A stretch of DNA of 64,000 nt, from NCBI GenBank assembly GCA_024637035.1, contig JAGXFW010000009.1, positions 1-64,000 on the forward strand, written 5' to 3'. Of this stretch, positions 16,993 to 25,444 are shown one piece after another; the first letter of the stretch is position 1; every line of letters begins with the position of its first letter. The stretch comes from Actinomycetes bacterium (lineage in GTDB: Bacteria > Actinomycetota > Thermoleophilia > RBG-16-64-13). The notes under the pieces are model-generated. The model saw only the letters and a list, made by a program, of their open reading frames with translations. It had not been told where the DNA came from and ran no database searches. A program made the position numbers and the translations under genes.

Positions 16993-18456
16993 ATGAAGCT
17001 GTCGACGGTTCGACTCGACCGTGCCGCCGGCGTGCTCGTAGCGCTGGGCTGTGGAGACGCGCTGGGCGTGCCGTACGAGTTCGCTCGGCCGCCCGAGGGC
17101 GAACCCGAGATGATCGGTGGAGGCCTCGGGCCGTACCATCCCGGCGAGTACAGCGACGACACGCAGATGGCCGTCTGCATCGCCGAGGTGGCCGCCACCG
17201 GCGCGGACCTCACGGCGTCGGACAGCCTCGATCAGATAGCTGAGCGCTTCCTTGCGTGGGGATCCACCGGAGCGAGCGACGTGGGCATCCAGACCAGGCA
17301 TGTGCTCGCGGCCGCGCGTGCCGCGACCGGCCCGCCGGCCGCCCGGATGGCGGCGGCTGCCCGGCGACTCCATGGCGAGACCGGCCACACCGCGGGCAAC
17401 GGGGCGCTCATGCGCACCGGCATCGTCGGACTGGCCTCCTTGGGCGACCTCGATCAAACGGCCGCCGCCGCCCGCGCGGTGGCCGAACTCACCCACACCG
17501 ACCCCCTGGCCGGCGACTCCTGCGTGCTCTGGTCGATCGGGGTGGCGGTCGCCGTAGCCGACGGCACGTTCGACGGGGTGCGTCGGGGTCTCGACTACCT
17601 GTCCGCCGAGCGCCGCGACATGTGGGCGGCCTGGCTCGACGAGGCGGAGGGAGCCGATTCCAAGCAGTTCCCCAACAACGGTTTCACGGTGACGGCGTTG
17701 CAGGCCGCCTACGCCGCCATCACCGCGACGGCGGTGCCGCCCGATCGCCCCGACTCGGGCGACTTCCCGTGCCTCCACCTGCAGCGAGCTCTTTCAGAGG
17801 CCGTGCTCTCAGGTAATGACACGGACACCGTGGCCGCCATCGCCGGTGCGCTGCTCGGCGCGCGGTGGGGCGTCTCGGCGGTGCCCGCCCGCTGGCGGCG
17901 CATCGTCCACGGGTGGCCGGAGCTACGCAGCCGCGACCTCGCCCGGCTCGGGATCATCACGGCTCGTGGAGGGACCTCCGACGAGCAGGGATGGCCGCAG
18001 GCGCCTCACTTTGAGTACGGCACGCCGCCGCGGGCCGGGGTCCCGCACCCGGCCGACGCTGAGGTCACGCTGGGTACGGCGAACACCACGGGTGTGTCAC
18101 CGGATGCCGTCGTCAGCCTCTGCCGACTCGGGCGATGCGATGTTCCCGCCGCCGGCATCCCGCCTGAGGACCACGTCGACTTCTGGCTTATCGACACGAC
18201 AGCGGCCGACAATCCCAACCTGGCCTTCGTGATCGACGACGCCGCGCGGACCGTGCTCGACCTCAGGAGCGAAGGCAAGTCGGTGCTGTTGCACTGCGTG
18301 CACGCTGAATCCCGCACCCCGACGGTGGCGGCACGCTACGGCATGCTGAAGGGGCGGTCGGTGTGGGAGGCCAAGCGCGAAACAGCGCAGGCTCTGGGCG
18401 CCGAAGCGCGGAATGAGGTGCTCTGGGCGGAGCTCGATCGGTTCGACGGGGGGTAG
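16993..18456 (+). CDS. ADP-ribosylglycohydrolase fused to a phosphatase-like domain
   Basis: A 487-residue cytoplasmic fusion. Residues 1 to about 325 form a DraG/ARH ADP-ribosylglycohydrolase domain, which removes ADP-ribose from proteins or nucleic acids. The metal residues are visible as SDDTQM (Asp55, Asp56, Thr57), GNGALMR and NDTDTVAAIAGALLGARWG. From about residue 360 follows a dual-specificity/tyrosine-phosphatase-like domain with the Cys-x5-Arg loop (LLHCVHAESRT, Cys435 and Arg441) and an upstream Asp-rich stretch that may supply the general acid. ATG 16993 has AGGGAG six bases upstream. It follows the protease gene by 61 bases and precedes the Nudix gene on the same strand. Confidence 0.87.
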   Translation: MKLSTVRLDRAAGVLVALGCGDALGVPYEFARPPEGEPEMIGGGLGPYHPGEYSDDTQMAVCIAEVAATGADLTASDSLDQIAERFLAWGSTGASDVGIQTRHVLAAARAATGPPAARMAAAARRLHGETGHTAGNGALMRTGIVGLASLGDLDQTAAAARAVAELTHTDPLAGDSCVLWSIGVAVAVADGTFDGVRRGLDYLSAERRDMWAAWLDEAEGADSKQFPNNGFTVTALQAAYAAITATAVPPDRPDSGDFPCLHLQRALSEAVLSGNDTDTVAAIAGALLGARWGVSAVPARWRRIVHGWPELRSRDLARLGIITARGGTSDEQGWPQAPHFEYGTPPRAGVPHPADAEVTLGTANTTGVSPDAVVSLCRLGRCDVPAAGIPPEDHVDFWLIDTTAADNPNLAFVIDDAARTVLDLRSEGKSVLLHCVHAESRTPTVAARYGMLKGRSVWEAKRETAQALGAEARNEVLWAELDRFDGG

Positions 18457-18586
18457 GAGGGGCGTCATCTCTCGGCGGTGATCGGGCAGCGCCTCCGCTG
18501 GTCGTGGTGCGCCGGCGGCGGTCGTCGTACGCGGTTGTTCGGCGGTGGAAGGCTGTTGCTCGACGCAGCCGCATTGCGGCGCCTGC

Positions 18587-18592
18587 TATCCT
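18587..18592 (+). promoter_or_regulatory. -10 box for a leaderless Nudix transcript
   Basis: TATCCT lies seven bases before the ATG at 18600, with no Shine-Dalgarno sequence in between. The spacing fits transcription starting at the start codon. Confidence 0.45.
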
Positions 18593-18599
18593 CTGACCG

Positions 18600-19247
18600 A
18601 TGATGTACGAAGATGGAACCCCAACCGGATCGGGAAGTCGGTCGATAGACCGCGAAGACTTGCGCGCTCGGCTGCAGGCGGCGCGCCGGCCGGTCGAACG
18701 CGACGAGGCGGCCCCCCCGCCGGGCATCCCGGCGGCTGTGCTGGTGGGGCTGCTGGCGCACCCCGGGGGCCCGCACGTGATCCTGACCGAGAGGGCCGCC
18801 CACCTGAAAGATCACGCGGCCGAGATAAGCCTTCCGGGAGGTCGCATCGAAGAGAGCGATGACGGGCCGGGCGCGGCCGCCCTGCGTGAGGCCTTCGAGG
18901 AGATCGGCCTGCCTCCGGAGCGCGTGGATCTCCTGGGCCGCCTCCCCGCCTACGAGACCATCACGGGGTTCCGCGTGTTCCCGTTCGTGGGCTGGATCGA
19001 GCCGCCGCTGGAGTTCGCGCTCGACTCGCGCGAGGTGGCCGACGTCTTTCAAGTGCCGCTGAGCTTCGTGCTTGACACGGCGAACCACCATCGCGAGAGC
19101 TTCGTCTGGCGTGGTGTGACACGCTCCTACTACGTTCTGCCCTACCCCGGCCGCCGTATCTGGGGTGCCACCGCGGGGATACTGGTCGGTCTGGCACGGG
19201 TGCTGGTTCCGCCAGCACGATCGCAGACCTGCGTGAAGGAAGAGTAG
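18600..19247 (+). CDS. CoA-pyrophosphatase-type Nudix hydrolase
   Basis: A 215-residue Nudix hydrolase. The Nudix box is complete (GGRIEES to REAFEEIGL, about residues 80-102), giving the metal-binding glutamates. Just before it stands the CoA-hydrolase signature of the NudL/PCD1 group (VILTERAAHLKDHAAEISLPGG read in two parts, an LTxRxxxL pattern followed by an LPGG). This points to cleavage of CoA or acyl-CoA to phosphopantetheine derivatives and 3',5'-ADP. GFRVFPFVGWI continues the family fold. ATG at 18600 and 18603 are both possible; a -10-like box seven bases upstream suggests a leaderless mRNA. It converges with the hybrid kinase gene. Confidence 0.88.
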   Translation: MMYEDGTPTGSGSRSIDREDLRARLQAARRPVERDEAAPPPGIPAAVLVGLLAHPGGPHVILTERAAHLKDHAAEISLPGGRIEESDDGPGAAALREAFEEIGLPPERVDLLGRLPAYETITGFRVFPFVGWIEPPLEFALDSREVADVFQVPLSFVLDTANHHRESFVWRGVTRSYYVLPYPGRRIWGATAGILVGLARVLVPPARSQTCVKEE

Positions 19248-19263
19248 TAGGCGGCTCGGGTCG

Positions 19264-22179
19264 CTACAAGCGCGCTGCCGGGGGGTCGAGTACATCCTGG
19301 ATCTTGCGTAGCAGGTCCTCGGGGGTGAACGGCTTCTCCAGCAGGGTGACCTCGTCGTCCAGCTGTCCGCGGCGTACCACAACGTCGCGGGTGTAGCCGG
19401 ACATGTACAGCACTTTCGGAGCGAATCCGGGCTTGGCAAGGAGTCGGTCGACCATGGCCGGACCGCTCATGCCGGGCAGCACGACATCGCTGAGGATCAC
19501 GTCGATCGTGCCGGGATGACGGTCCACCATCCCGATGGCCTCCTCCGGTGTGGCGGCCGCGAGCACCACGTACCCCTGGCGAGCGAGGATCCGGGCGGTC
19601 AGCATGCGCACGGCCGGTTCGTCCTCCACCAGCAGAATGGTCTGGTTGCCCGAGAGCGTCCTATCCGTCTCAGGCGACTCCGCGGCAGGCGACCAGTCGA
19701 GCTGCCCCTCCGCGCGCGGCAGGTAGACCGAGAAGGTGGCCCCTCCTCCCGGCTCGCTGTGCACGTAGACGCTGCCACCGCTCTGCTTGACGATACCGTA
19801 TACGGTGGAGAGGCCGAGTCCGGTTCCCTGTCCCGGCTCCTTGGTGGTGAAGAAGGGCTCGAAGATCTTGGCGAGGGATTCGTGGTCCATACCCTTTCCC
19901 GTATCGGATATCTCCAGCAGGACGTGGGGGCCGCTGTGGGCTCCCGGGCGTTGGGCGGCGGTCGCTGCATCCACGTGCACGTTGGCCGTCTCGATGGTCA
20001 GCGTCCCGCCCTGAGGCATGGCGTCGTGCGCGTTCACAACCAGGTTCATGATCACCTGCTCCAGCTGCCCGGGGTCGGCCTCCACCGGCCAGAGAGCGTT
20101 CTCCTTCCGGAAGACGACTTCGATGCCCGTGCCCAGGAGACGCCGGACGAGCGCCGTCATCGACTCGACCACGTCGTTGACGTCCAGGACCCGCGGCTGC
20201 AGCGCCTGCCGGCGCGAGAAGGCGAGAAGCTGGCGGGTAAGGGCCGCCGCCCGATCGGCGACGGTGCGGATCTCCGCCAGGCCGTCCTGGTGCTCTGACG
20301 TCGTGTGCTCGGTGGTTCTAAGGAGCTCCGTCTGGCCGATGATCGCCGTGAGCAGGTTGTTGAAGTCATGGGCGATGCCGCCGGCCAGGCCGCCGACCGC
20401 CTCGAGGCGCTGGCTCTGACGCAGCCGTTGCTCGCTCTCTTGCAGAGCCTCCTCAGCCGCTCTGCGCTCGGTGATGTCCTGGATGGTGCCATACATCTTC
20501 ACCGGGCGGCCCTCGCCGTCGAACTCCAGCCGACCGAGGCCGTGCACCCAGCGCTCGGCCTGGTCGCTCCGGCGTACGATGCGATACTCCTTATCGAAGG
20601 CCTCCCGGCGGCCGAGGACCTCGTCGCGCAAGTAGGTGGACATCATCGCGTGGTCTTCGGGATGGACGAGGGCCAGCCAACCCTCCACCGAGCGCTCGTA
20701 CTCGGCGTCGATGCCGAAGAGGGTGTCCAGCGTGGCGGAACTGGTCCAAGTCCCTGCAGCGACATCCAGCGCATAGCTCCCCAGGCCAGCCACCGCCTGC
20801 GCCTCTGCGAGCAGGTGCTCGCTCTCCCTGAGTGCCTCCGCCGCTCTCCGTTGCTCGGTCATGTCATGGCCGGTGGCGAGCAGACCGAGGACGTTCCCCC
20901 GTTGATCCGTGAGTGCCTTCTCGCGCCATTCGATCTCGAGTTCGCGCCCGTCCTTGGTCACGATCGGATACAAGTGACCGGTGGTTCGGTTCTCGAGCTT
21001 CGACTTCGGGAAGAGATCGCGGGCGCTCTCACGGGCGCTCTCGGGAACTAACAGCGCGAACCACTCCCGTCCCTCTGCTTCTTCCTGGGTGTAGCCGGAG
21101 ATCTCTTCCGCGAAGGGATTCATGTGGACGACGCGCCCCTCCGTGTCCAAGAGGAGCACGATCGTCTGAGCGGTCTCGATCAGGCTCTGGGCGAAATCGC
21201 GCTCTCGTCTCAGCAAGTCCTCCGAACGCTCCAATTCGGACGTTCGGTCCAGGACGCGGGCTTCCAACTCCCGGCGGCTCTCGAGCAGGCTGGACGACAT
21301 GGAGTTGAAGGCCTGGGTCAGCGTCCCCAGTTCTTGGCCGAACGGGACCGGGGCCTCCTCGCCGAGGCGCTGCTCCTGCGTGGCGATCAGCAGCGCCTTC
21401 GCGCGCAGCGCGTTCAGGGGGTCGAAGACCAAGCGCCGGGGAAGCCAGAACAGCAGCGCGAACATCGATCCCAGCACCGCCAGCAGTACAGCACTCAACT
21501 GGATAGAGGCACGGTCGATCTCCCCGTACGCCACGGCCAGCGGAACGCGGACGGAGATGGCGGAGGTGACGTTCCCCAGCTCCGCCTCTCGGTGGAAGGA
21601 ACGTTCCGCGCCGTACGCGGCCACCAGATCGGCCGGGGCGTCCGCGGGGTCCCCATGGCAACGGAGACAGGCCTCCTCCAGTACTTCCCCCGGGCGCATC
21701 ACGACCAGGTACGGCTCACCGTCGATGGTGCGCACGCTGGAACGCTCGGTCGCCGTAGGATCGGCCTTCAACTGTTCCAGGAAGCCCCGTTCCTCGGGGT
21801 CCGCCTCGTTCGCGGGATTGCGGGCGTGGATCGCGGCGTCCTTGTAGTAGTAGTCATCCGGGCTGAAGGTCTCGAAGTAGTCGCCCATGGTGCGCACTGC
21901 GTAGGTCGACGACATCCAACTCGGATCGAAGTAGTCGTCAGGCCGGAACGGCTCGGTCCAGGCGAACAGGTTCGGCTTGAGGACCTCGGAGAAGTAGAAG
22001 TGCACGGCCAGATTGCGGTCCAGGGTGAGCCGCATCTTGGCTTCGGCTTCCGCCAGGGCCTGCTCGCGCATGTTGTGGTTGACGAGGAGGACGATCACCA
22101 GCCCCGCCACCACGAACAGGATGCCGGCAGCCACGCCGAAAAGCGTCGATACCCTCATCGAGCGGAGTCGTTCGACCAT
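19264..22179 (-). CDS. Hybrid histidine kinase with a heme-type periplasmic sensor
   Basis: A 971-residue membrane-bound hybrid kinase. Two membrane helices (about 12-33 and 225-245) enclose an extracytoplasmic DUF3365/Tll0287-like domain containing a c-type heme motif, Cys171-x2-Cys174-His175 (CLRCHGDP). Then follow a HAMP-like linker, two PAS domains (about 340-455 and 465-585), a HisKA domain with the phospho-acceptor in GGIAHDFNNLL, a HATPase_c domain (DTGKGM, GTGLGLSTVYG) and a C-terminal receiver (LLVEDEPAVRM, LSDVVLPG, LEKPF). ATG 22179 has GAGG four bases upstream; the frame also offers GTG 22188. It is likely a redox or gas sensor; no separate partner regulator is next to it. Confidence 0.9.
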   Translation of the reverse strand: MVERLRSMRVSTLFGVAAGILFVVAGLVIVLLVNHNMREQALAEAEAKMRLTLDRNLAVHFYFSEVLKPNLFAWTEPFRPDDYFDPSWMSSTYAVRTMGDYFETFSPDDYYYKDAAIHARNPANEADPEERGFLEQLKADPTATERSSVRTIDGEPYLVVMRPGEVLEEACLRCHGDPADAPADLVAAYGAERSFHREAELGNVTSAISVRVPLAVAYGEIDRASIQLSAVLLAVLGSMFALLFWLPRRLVFDPLNALRAKALLIATQEQRLGEEAPVPFGQELGTLTQAFNSMSSSLLESRRELEARVLDRTSELERSEDLLRRERDFAQSLIETAQTIVLLLDTEGRVVHMNPFAEEISGYTQEEAEGREWFALLVPESARESARDLFPKSKLENRTTGHLYPIVTKDGRELEIEWREKALTDQRGNVLGLLATGHDMTEQRRAAEALRESEHLLAEAQAVAGLGSYALDVAAGTWTSSATLDTLFGIDAEYERSVEGWLALVHPEDHAMMSTYLRDEVLGRREAFDKEYRIVRRSDQAERWVHGLGRLEFDGEGRPVKMYGTIQDITERRAAEEALQESEQRLRQSQRLEAVGGLAGGIAHDFNNLLTAIIGQTELLRTTEHTTSEHQDGLAEIRTVADRAAALTRQLLAFSRRQALQPRVLDVNDVVESMTALVRRLLGTGIEVVFRKENALWPVEADPGQLEQVIMNLVVNAHDAMPQGGTLTIETANVHVDAATAAQRPGAHSGPHVLLEISDTGKGMDHESLAKIFEPFFTTKEPGQGTGLGLSTVYGIVKQSGGSVYVHSEPGGGATFSVYLPRAEGQLDWSPAAESPETDRTLSGNQTILLVEDEPAVRMLTARILARQGYVVLAAATPEEAIGMVDRHPGTIDVILSDVVLPGMSGPAMVDRLLAKPGFAPKVLYMSGYTRDVVVRRGQLDDEVTLLEKPFTPEDLLRKIQDVLDPPAARL

Positions 22180-22414
22180 CACCCTCACAGTCTCTCACGT
22201 GTGGCATCGTTTCTCAGCAGTCATCGTCGCGGTCGCGTCGTTCCTTGAGGCGGCGGGCTGGAGGACCGGCGTGCGTCCGCGCGGTGGCGGCTGGAAGCCC
22301 GGTGAAACCCGGCCACCTGTGGCGGGTGTGCGGCGAGCGTGTTGGCGCGTGTGCGGCGGCGCCAGGTGAGGTGTGATCTCCAGCTCAGTCAGCGTCAGCG
22401 CCGTGTCCGGTAGG

Positions 22415-22831
22415 TCAGCTGTCGAACCAGTTCTCGACCCGAAGACCCTCGAACGACTCGAAATCGCGCGCATTGCGTGTGGCCAGGACCAGGCCGTGCA
22501 CCAGAGCAGTGGCGGCGATCTGACCGTCGACGAACGGCACAGTCAAGCCGAGGCCCTGAAGCCGGGCGCGCTCGGCCGCGTGGCGCGCGGCCACCGGCCC
22601 GTCGTAGGGGAGGATGTCCAGTCCCACCGCAACCACGTCCTCCAGATAGTGCAGGAGGCGATCGCGCCGTGACGAGGCCGGGAGTCGCAGGCAGCCGTAG
22701 AGGAGTTCGTGCCACACGGGCGCGGCCGTGACCGAATCGCCTCGGTGGCGGGCCAACTCTCGCATGACGCCGGCGTTCGGCCTGGCCGCCACGGCTTCGG
22801 AGATGATGTTCGTGTCGAGCAGATAGGGCAC
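22415..22831 (-). CDS. vapC: VapC-type PIN-domain toxin
   Basis: A 138-residue PIN ribonuclease, the toxin of a type II module. Acidic metal-site residues are visible in LLDTNIISE, in WHELLYG and in PFVDGQIAA, followed by LATRNARDF. Such toxins cleave tRNA or rRNA when released from the antitoxin. GTG 22831 is chosen because the PIN domain starts there and the antitoxin stop is only four bases upstream; the open frame continues to 23080 but that part belongs to the antitoxin in another frame. Expected to be co-transcribed with the Phd-type antitoxin. Confidence 0.9.
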   Translation of the reverse strand: MPYLLDTNIISEAVAARPNAGVMRELARHRGDSVTAAPVWHELLYGCLRLPASSRRDRLLHYLEDVVAVGLDILPYDGPVAARHAAERARLQGLGLTVPFVDGQIAATALVHGLVLATRNARDFESFEGLRVENWFDS

Positions 22832-22835
22832 GCCT

Positions 22836-23111
22836 TCAGGCCGGTGTTTCGCGTCCGGGGCTGCGGTCGCGCACGTCGCGGTAGACTTCGTCCACGTCCA
22901 GATCCGAGATGTCAACAGATCGCCGGAACGCGGAGACGGCGTCCCAGAACCCCGGTCGAGTCGCCCGAAGCCTCTGGTACTCCTCCTCGGCCACCACGAC
23001 CGCGACCGGGCGACCTCGCCGGGTAAGCGTGACGGGCCCGTCAGACTCGGCTGCGTGCACCAGTTCCGAGAGGTGGTCACGGGCCTCGGCTATCGAGTAT
23101 CTCTTGGCCAC
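22836..23111 (-). CDS. Phd/YefM-family antitoxin
   Basis: A 91-residue antitoxin. The N-terminal DNA-binding Phd/YefM fold is recognised by YSIAEARDHLSELVHAAE, GPVTLTRRGRPVAVVV and EEEYQRL; the acidic C-terminus (DISDLDVDEVYRDV) would wrap the PIN toxin. GTG 23111 is preferred over GTG 23117 because AGGAAGTGATC, nearly a full anti-16S match, ends directly before it, leaving normal spacing from its GGAAG core. The direct repeats just upstream at 23125-23156 are probable autoregulatory operators. It pairs with the VapC gene four bases downstream. Confidence 0.9.
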   Translation of the reverse strand: MAKRYSIAEARDHLSELVHAAESDGPVTLTRRGRPVAVVVAEEEYQRLRATRPGFWDAVSAFRRSVDISDLDVDEVYRDVRDRSPGRETPA

Positions 23112-23124
23112 GATCACTTCCTAG

Positions 23125-23156
23125 ATGGCTATCTGAAACTAACTACATGGCTATCT
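23125..23156 (-). promoter_or_regulatory. Direct-repeat operator of the Phd-VapC module
   Basis: ATGGCTATCT occurs at 23125-23134 and again at 23147-23156, 22 bases apart, that is two helical turns. With the flanks (CTAG/CTAC before each copy) the repeats match at 13 of 14 positions. They lie immediately upstream of the antitoxin ribosome-binding site. Binding by the antitoxin is inferred from how Phd-type modules are regulated. Confidence 0.6.
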
Positions 23157-23288
23157 TAGGCCTGAGGGGCGGCAACGTCAATCCGACCTTGGTTGGAGAG
23201 TGGGCCACGATCGGGCTGAAGCCCCGACGCGTCGGGTCGTCTTGATACTCTGGGTGCGACTCCCCCACGAGGTGATCTCATACCGGTA

Positions 23289-23480
23289 GCGCCCTTCGGA
23301 ATCGTCACACCCGGGGATCCACGCACGCCAGTCATCGCCCACGTTCCCCATGCGTCGACGGTCGTGCCAGTGAAGATGCGGCGGGAGACCATCGTCCTCG
23401 ATGAACCAGATCTGCAGCGTGAGTTGGTGCGCCTCACCGATCACCACATGGATGACCTGTTCTTTCCTCTACTGCGATGA
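23289..23480 (+). pseudogene. N-terminal remnant of an N-formylglutamate amidohydrolase-like gene
   Basis: In this frame the DNA encodes a segment typical of the start of N-formylglutamate amidohydrolases (HutG type): TPVIAHVPHASTVVP, then LQRELVRLTDHHMDDLF, ending at TGA 23478-23480. The family motif PHAS with the TD-HxD-LF helix is clear. The rest of the enzyme, about 200 residues, is missing and there is no good start codon before the segment. The antisense ORF in the same place has no recognisable content. I read this as a truncated, decayed gene in the stretch between two toxin-antitoxin modules. Confidence 0.6.
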
Positions 23481-23577
23481 AGCGACGGGCGAGCGCGGCG
23501 CCCGCTTCGACGACCTCCGCGCCGCTGTGGAGAGGGCCGTCACCGCCGGGATGGCGTCGGTGCTGCCCGCCGGGTGA

Positions 23578-24217
23578 AGGCGGCCCGATGGGCGGGTGCG
23601 CATCTCGGCCCCGGAGCGGATGAGCATGGAGACCATCCGCGTCTTCGCGATCGCCAAGATCGGCTGGATCCGGAAGCAGCAGGCGAAGCTCCGCGAGCAG
23701 GATCGGGAGACGAGCCGCGACTATGTGGACCGCGAGAGTCACTTCGTGTGGGGGCGCCGCTATCTGCTGAAGGTGGTGGAGGCGAACGCCGCCCCACGCG
23801 TCCAGCTTGAGCACGGCACGATGCTCCTGCGCGTGCGCCCCGCCGGCGGGCACGGAGACGAGGGCGGGGACCGTCTCCGCGTGGTATCGCCGGCTCCTAC
23901 GGGAGGCGGCCGCGCCCCTGGTCGAGACCTGGGAACCCCGCCTGAGGGTTGAGATCGCGGGTCTCCACGTGCGCCAGATGAAGACCAAGTGGGGCAGCTG
24001 CACGCCAAGGGCGCGGACCGTCCGCCTGAACACCGAGCTGGCCAAGAAGCCTCCGGAATGTCTGGAGTACGTGCTCGTTCACGAGATGGCGCACCTGCTG
24101 GAGCCGACGCACAACACCCGTTTCGTGGCACTGATGGATCGCTTCATGCCCACCTGGCGGGACACCCGCAATCTGCTGAACAGTCTGCCGGCCCGGCACG
24201 AGGAGTGGGGGTACTAG
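23578..24217 (+). pseudogene. YgjP/SprT-type M48-like metallopeptidase, frameshifted
   Basis: Two overlapping frames together spell one YgjP-family (DUF45) zinc metallopeptidase. The first frame gives DGRVRISAPERMSMETI, IGWIRKQQAKL and YLLKVVEANAAPRVQLEHG. The second, shifted by one base near 23850-23870, gives SAWYRRLL, QMKTKWGSC and the zinc motif VLVHEMAHLLEPTHNTRF with its downstream helix. The N-terminal end is also cut off by an in-frame TGA at 23575-23577. One extra base in the shift region would explain the break. Such genes often sit beside type I restriction genes, but none is here. A sequencing error is possible for the frameshift but not for the early stop as well. Confidence 0.68.
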
Positions 24218-24356
24218 GGACGCTCACAAGCCTGGGCGAACAAGTGCCGAAGAGGGAGTCGTGGACCGCCTCGGCCTGCGCGTCCCGCGACCCGCACCCG
24301 TGGTCGATCGCAGGCACTTCCGACTCCGCGCTGCACAACAAGACGGACCCCAGCGC

Positions 24357-24914
24357 TCACTCGGCGAGATGGTCGCGCACGGTTTGACTGAATTCGGGCG
24401 CCAGAGTATCAAGCCGTTCGAGCAGTTCAGACATGGTCCGGGGTGGCTGCTTGTTGGTGGACGCCATCCCCTCCAGCTCGGCCAGGACGATCTCAGGCTG
24501 CAGATAGAACTGATGGAGCAAGAAGTCGTCCGGACCTTGCACGTCGAGGTCGAATGGCTCAAGGACCTTCAACGGGAAGTGCCTTAGATTCCTGGTCACA
24601 ATCACATCTGCGCGCCCTTTCACCGCCGCAGCGAGGACATGGCGGTCCTTCCTCTCGTTCGCCATCGCCTCCACCAAGCCTGCGTAGCCGATGACTTCTG
24701 CGTCGGGGAAGAACTCACGCATTAGGTCAACCGTGCGCGCCAGCCTCTCCGCAGTGAGGTCGGGACGGTCGCGAAGGATACTGCCGACCATCTCTTCCAG
24801 GATCTCGGCGGACCACAGAGGACGGTAGAGCCGGCGCTCGCCGAGTCGCAACAGGAGGTCGCGCAGCGTTGGCGGGTAGAGAACGCAGGCGTCGAGGAGC
24901 GCTGTGTATGCCAA
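24357..24914 (-). CDS. PIN-domain toxin (PIN_3 type)
   Basis: A 185-residue PIN-domain protein, longer than VapC. The acidic residues of the nuclease site are in LLDACVLYP (Asp8), in SAEILEEM, in NERKDRHVLAAA and in DVIVTRNLRHF. The C-terminal third (HQFYLQPEIVLAELEGMAS onward) is an extra helical region typical of this larger subfamily. It lies 17 bases downstream of an HTH gene that looks like its antitoxin, in the same order (antitoxin first) as classic modules. Predicted RNase; target unknown. Confidence 0.82.
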   Translation of the reverse strand: MAYTALLDACVLYPPTLRDLLLRLGERRLYRPLWSAEILEEMVGSILRDRPDLTAERLARTVDLMREFFPDAEVIGYAGLVEAMANERKDRHVLAAAVKGRADVIVTRNLRHFPLKVLEPFDLDVQGPDDFLLHQFYLQPEIVLAELEGMASTNKQPPRTMSELLERLDTLAPEFSQTVRDHLAE

Positions 24915-24931
24915 GAAGAACTCCCCGGTCC

Positions 24932-25390
24932 CTACAGACCCAGCTTCTCGTTCTCCTCAGCCAGGGCCGTCAGTATCTCCCTGCGGCGCGCGGACCGGCG
25001 TTCCCGGTAGGACATGAGGTCGTCAAACCTGACCCGTCGATGCGTACCGACCAGGTGATGCGGGATGGCCCCTTCCTCGAGCAGCTTGACTACGTGTGGG
25101 CGCGAGACATTCAACAGATCAGCAGCCTCTTGCGTCGTCAGTTCATGGTGCACAGGCACGATGGAGATGGCATTCCCGGAAGCCATCTCCTGCACCACTT
25201 TGAGCAAGATCCTGTGGACGCTCGGCGGTATCTTCATGCGATCGCGTTCATCCGAAACAAGGAAGGCGGACCGTTGGCTCCGCGGCTGGGCCAGGTACCG
25301 AGCTAGGTCTATGACGTCGGTGGTCTCCTGCTCGTCCGCCCGGACGGGGCCGAATTCCTTGTCGTCTTCTACTTCAGCGCACCGTGCCAT
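24932..25390 (-). CDS. Excisionase-type HTH antitoxin
   Basis: A 152-residue protein with a MerR/excisionase-type helix-turn-helix (TTQEAADLLNVSRPHVVKLL followed by HRRVRFDDLMSY, about residues 88-130). The basic C-terminus (RERRSARRREILTAL) may contact the toxin. ATG 25390 is chosen because GAGGGAG lies seven bases upstream; the frame stays open to 25543 but that part has no family content. It precedes the PIN-domain gene by 17 bases, and this pairing is a known type II toxin-antitoxin layout. A promoter is proposed at 25416-25444. Confidence 0.82.
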   Translation of the reverse strand: MARCAEVEDDKEFGPVRADEQETTDVIDLARYLAQPRSQRSAFLVSDERDRMKIPPSVHRILLKVVQEMASGNAISIVPVHHELTTQEAADLLNVSRPHVVKLLEEGAIPHHLVGTHRRVRFDDLMSYRERRSARRREILTALAEENEKLGL

Positions 25391-25415
25391 TTCGTTGCTC
25401 CCTCGCCTTAGCCTG

Positions 25416-25444
25416 GAAAGACCATACTCCTTTCTGATAATAAT
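25416..25444 (-). promoter_or_regulatory. Promoter region of the HTH-PIN module
   Basis: On the minus strand TTGCGA and TATGGT stand 17 bases apart in an AT-rich stretch (25416-25455) upstream of the HTH antitoxin start at 25390. The two nearby TTATT repeats may be part of an operator. Coordinates are accurate to a few bases. Confidence 0.45.

Noticed and set aside
23178-23447. 89-residue ORF on the minus strand
   Set aside because: It lies antisense to the recognisable N-formylglutamate amidohydrolase segment and has no family content of its own.
22415-25390. Prophage or insertion sequence around the toxin-antitoxin modules
   Set aside because: No integrase, transposase, terminal inverted repeats or target-site duplications could be seen; the tRNA-Ser nearby has no visible attachment-site repeat.
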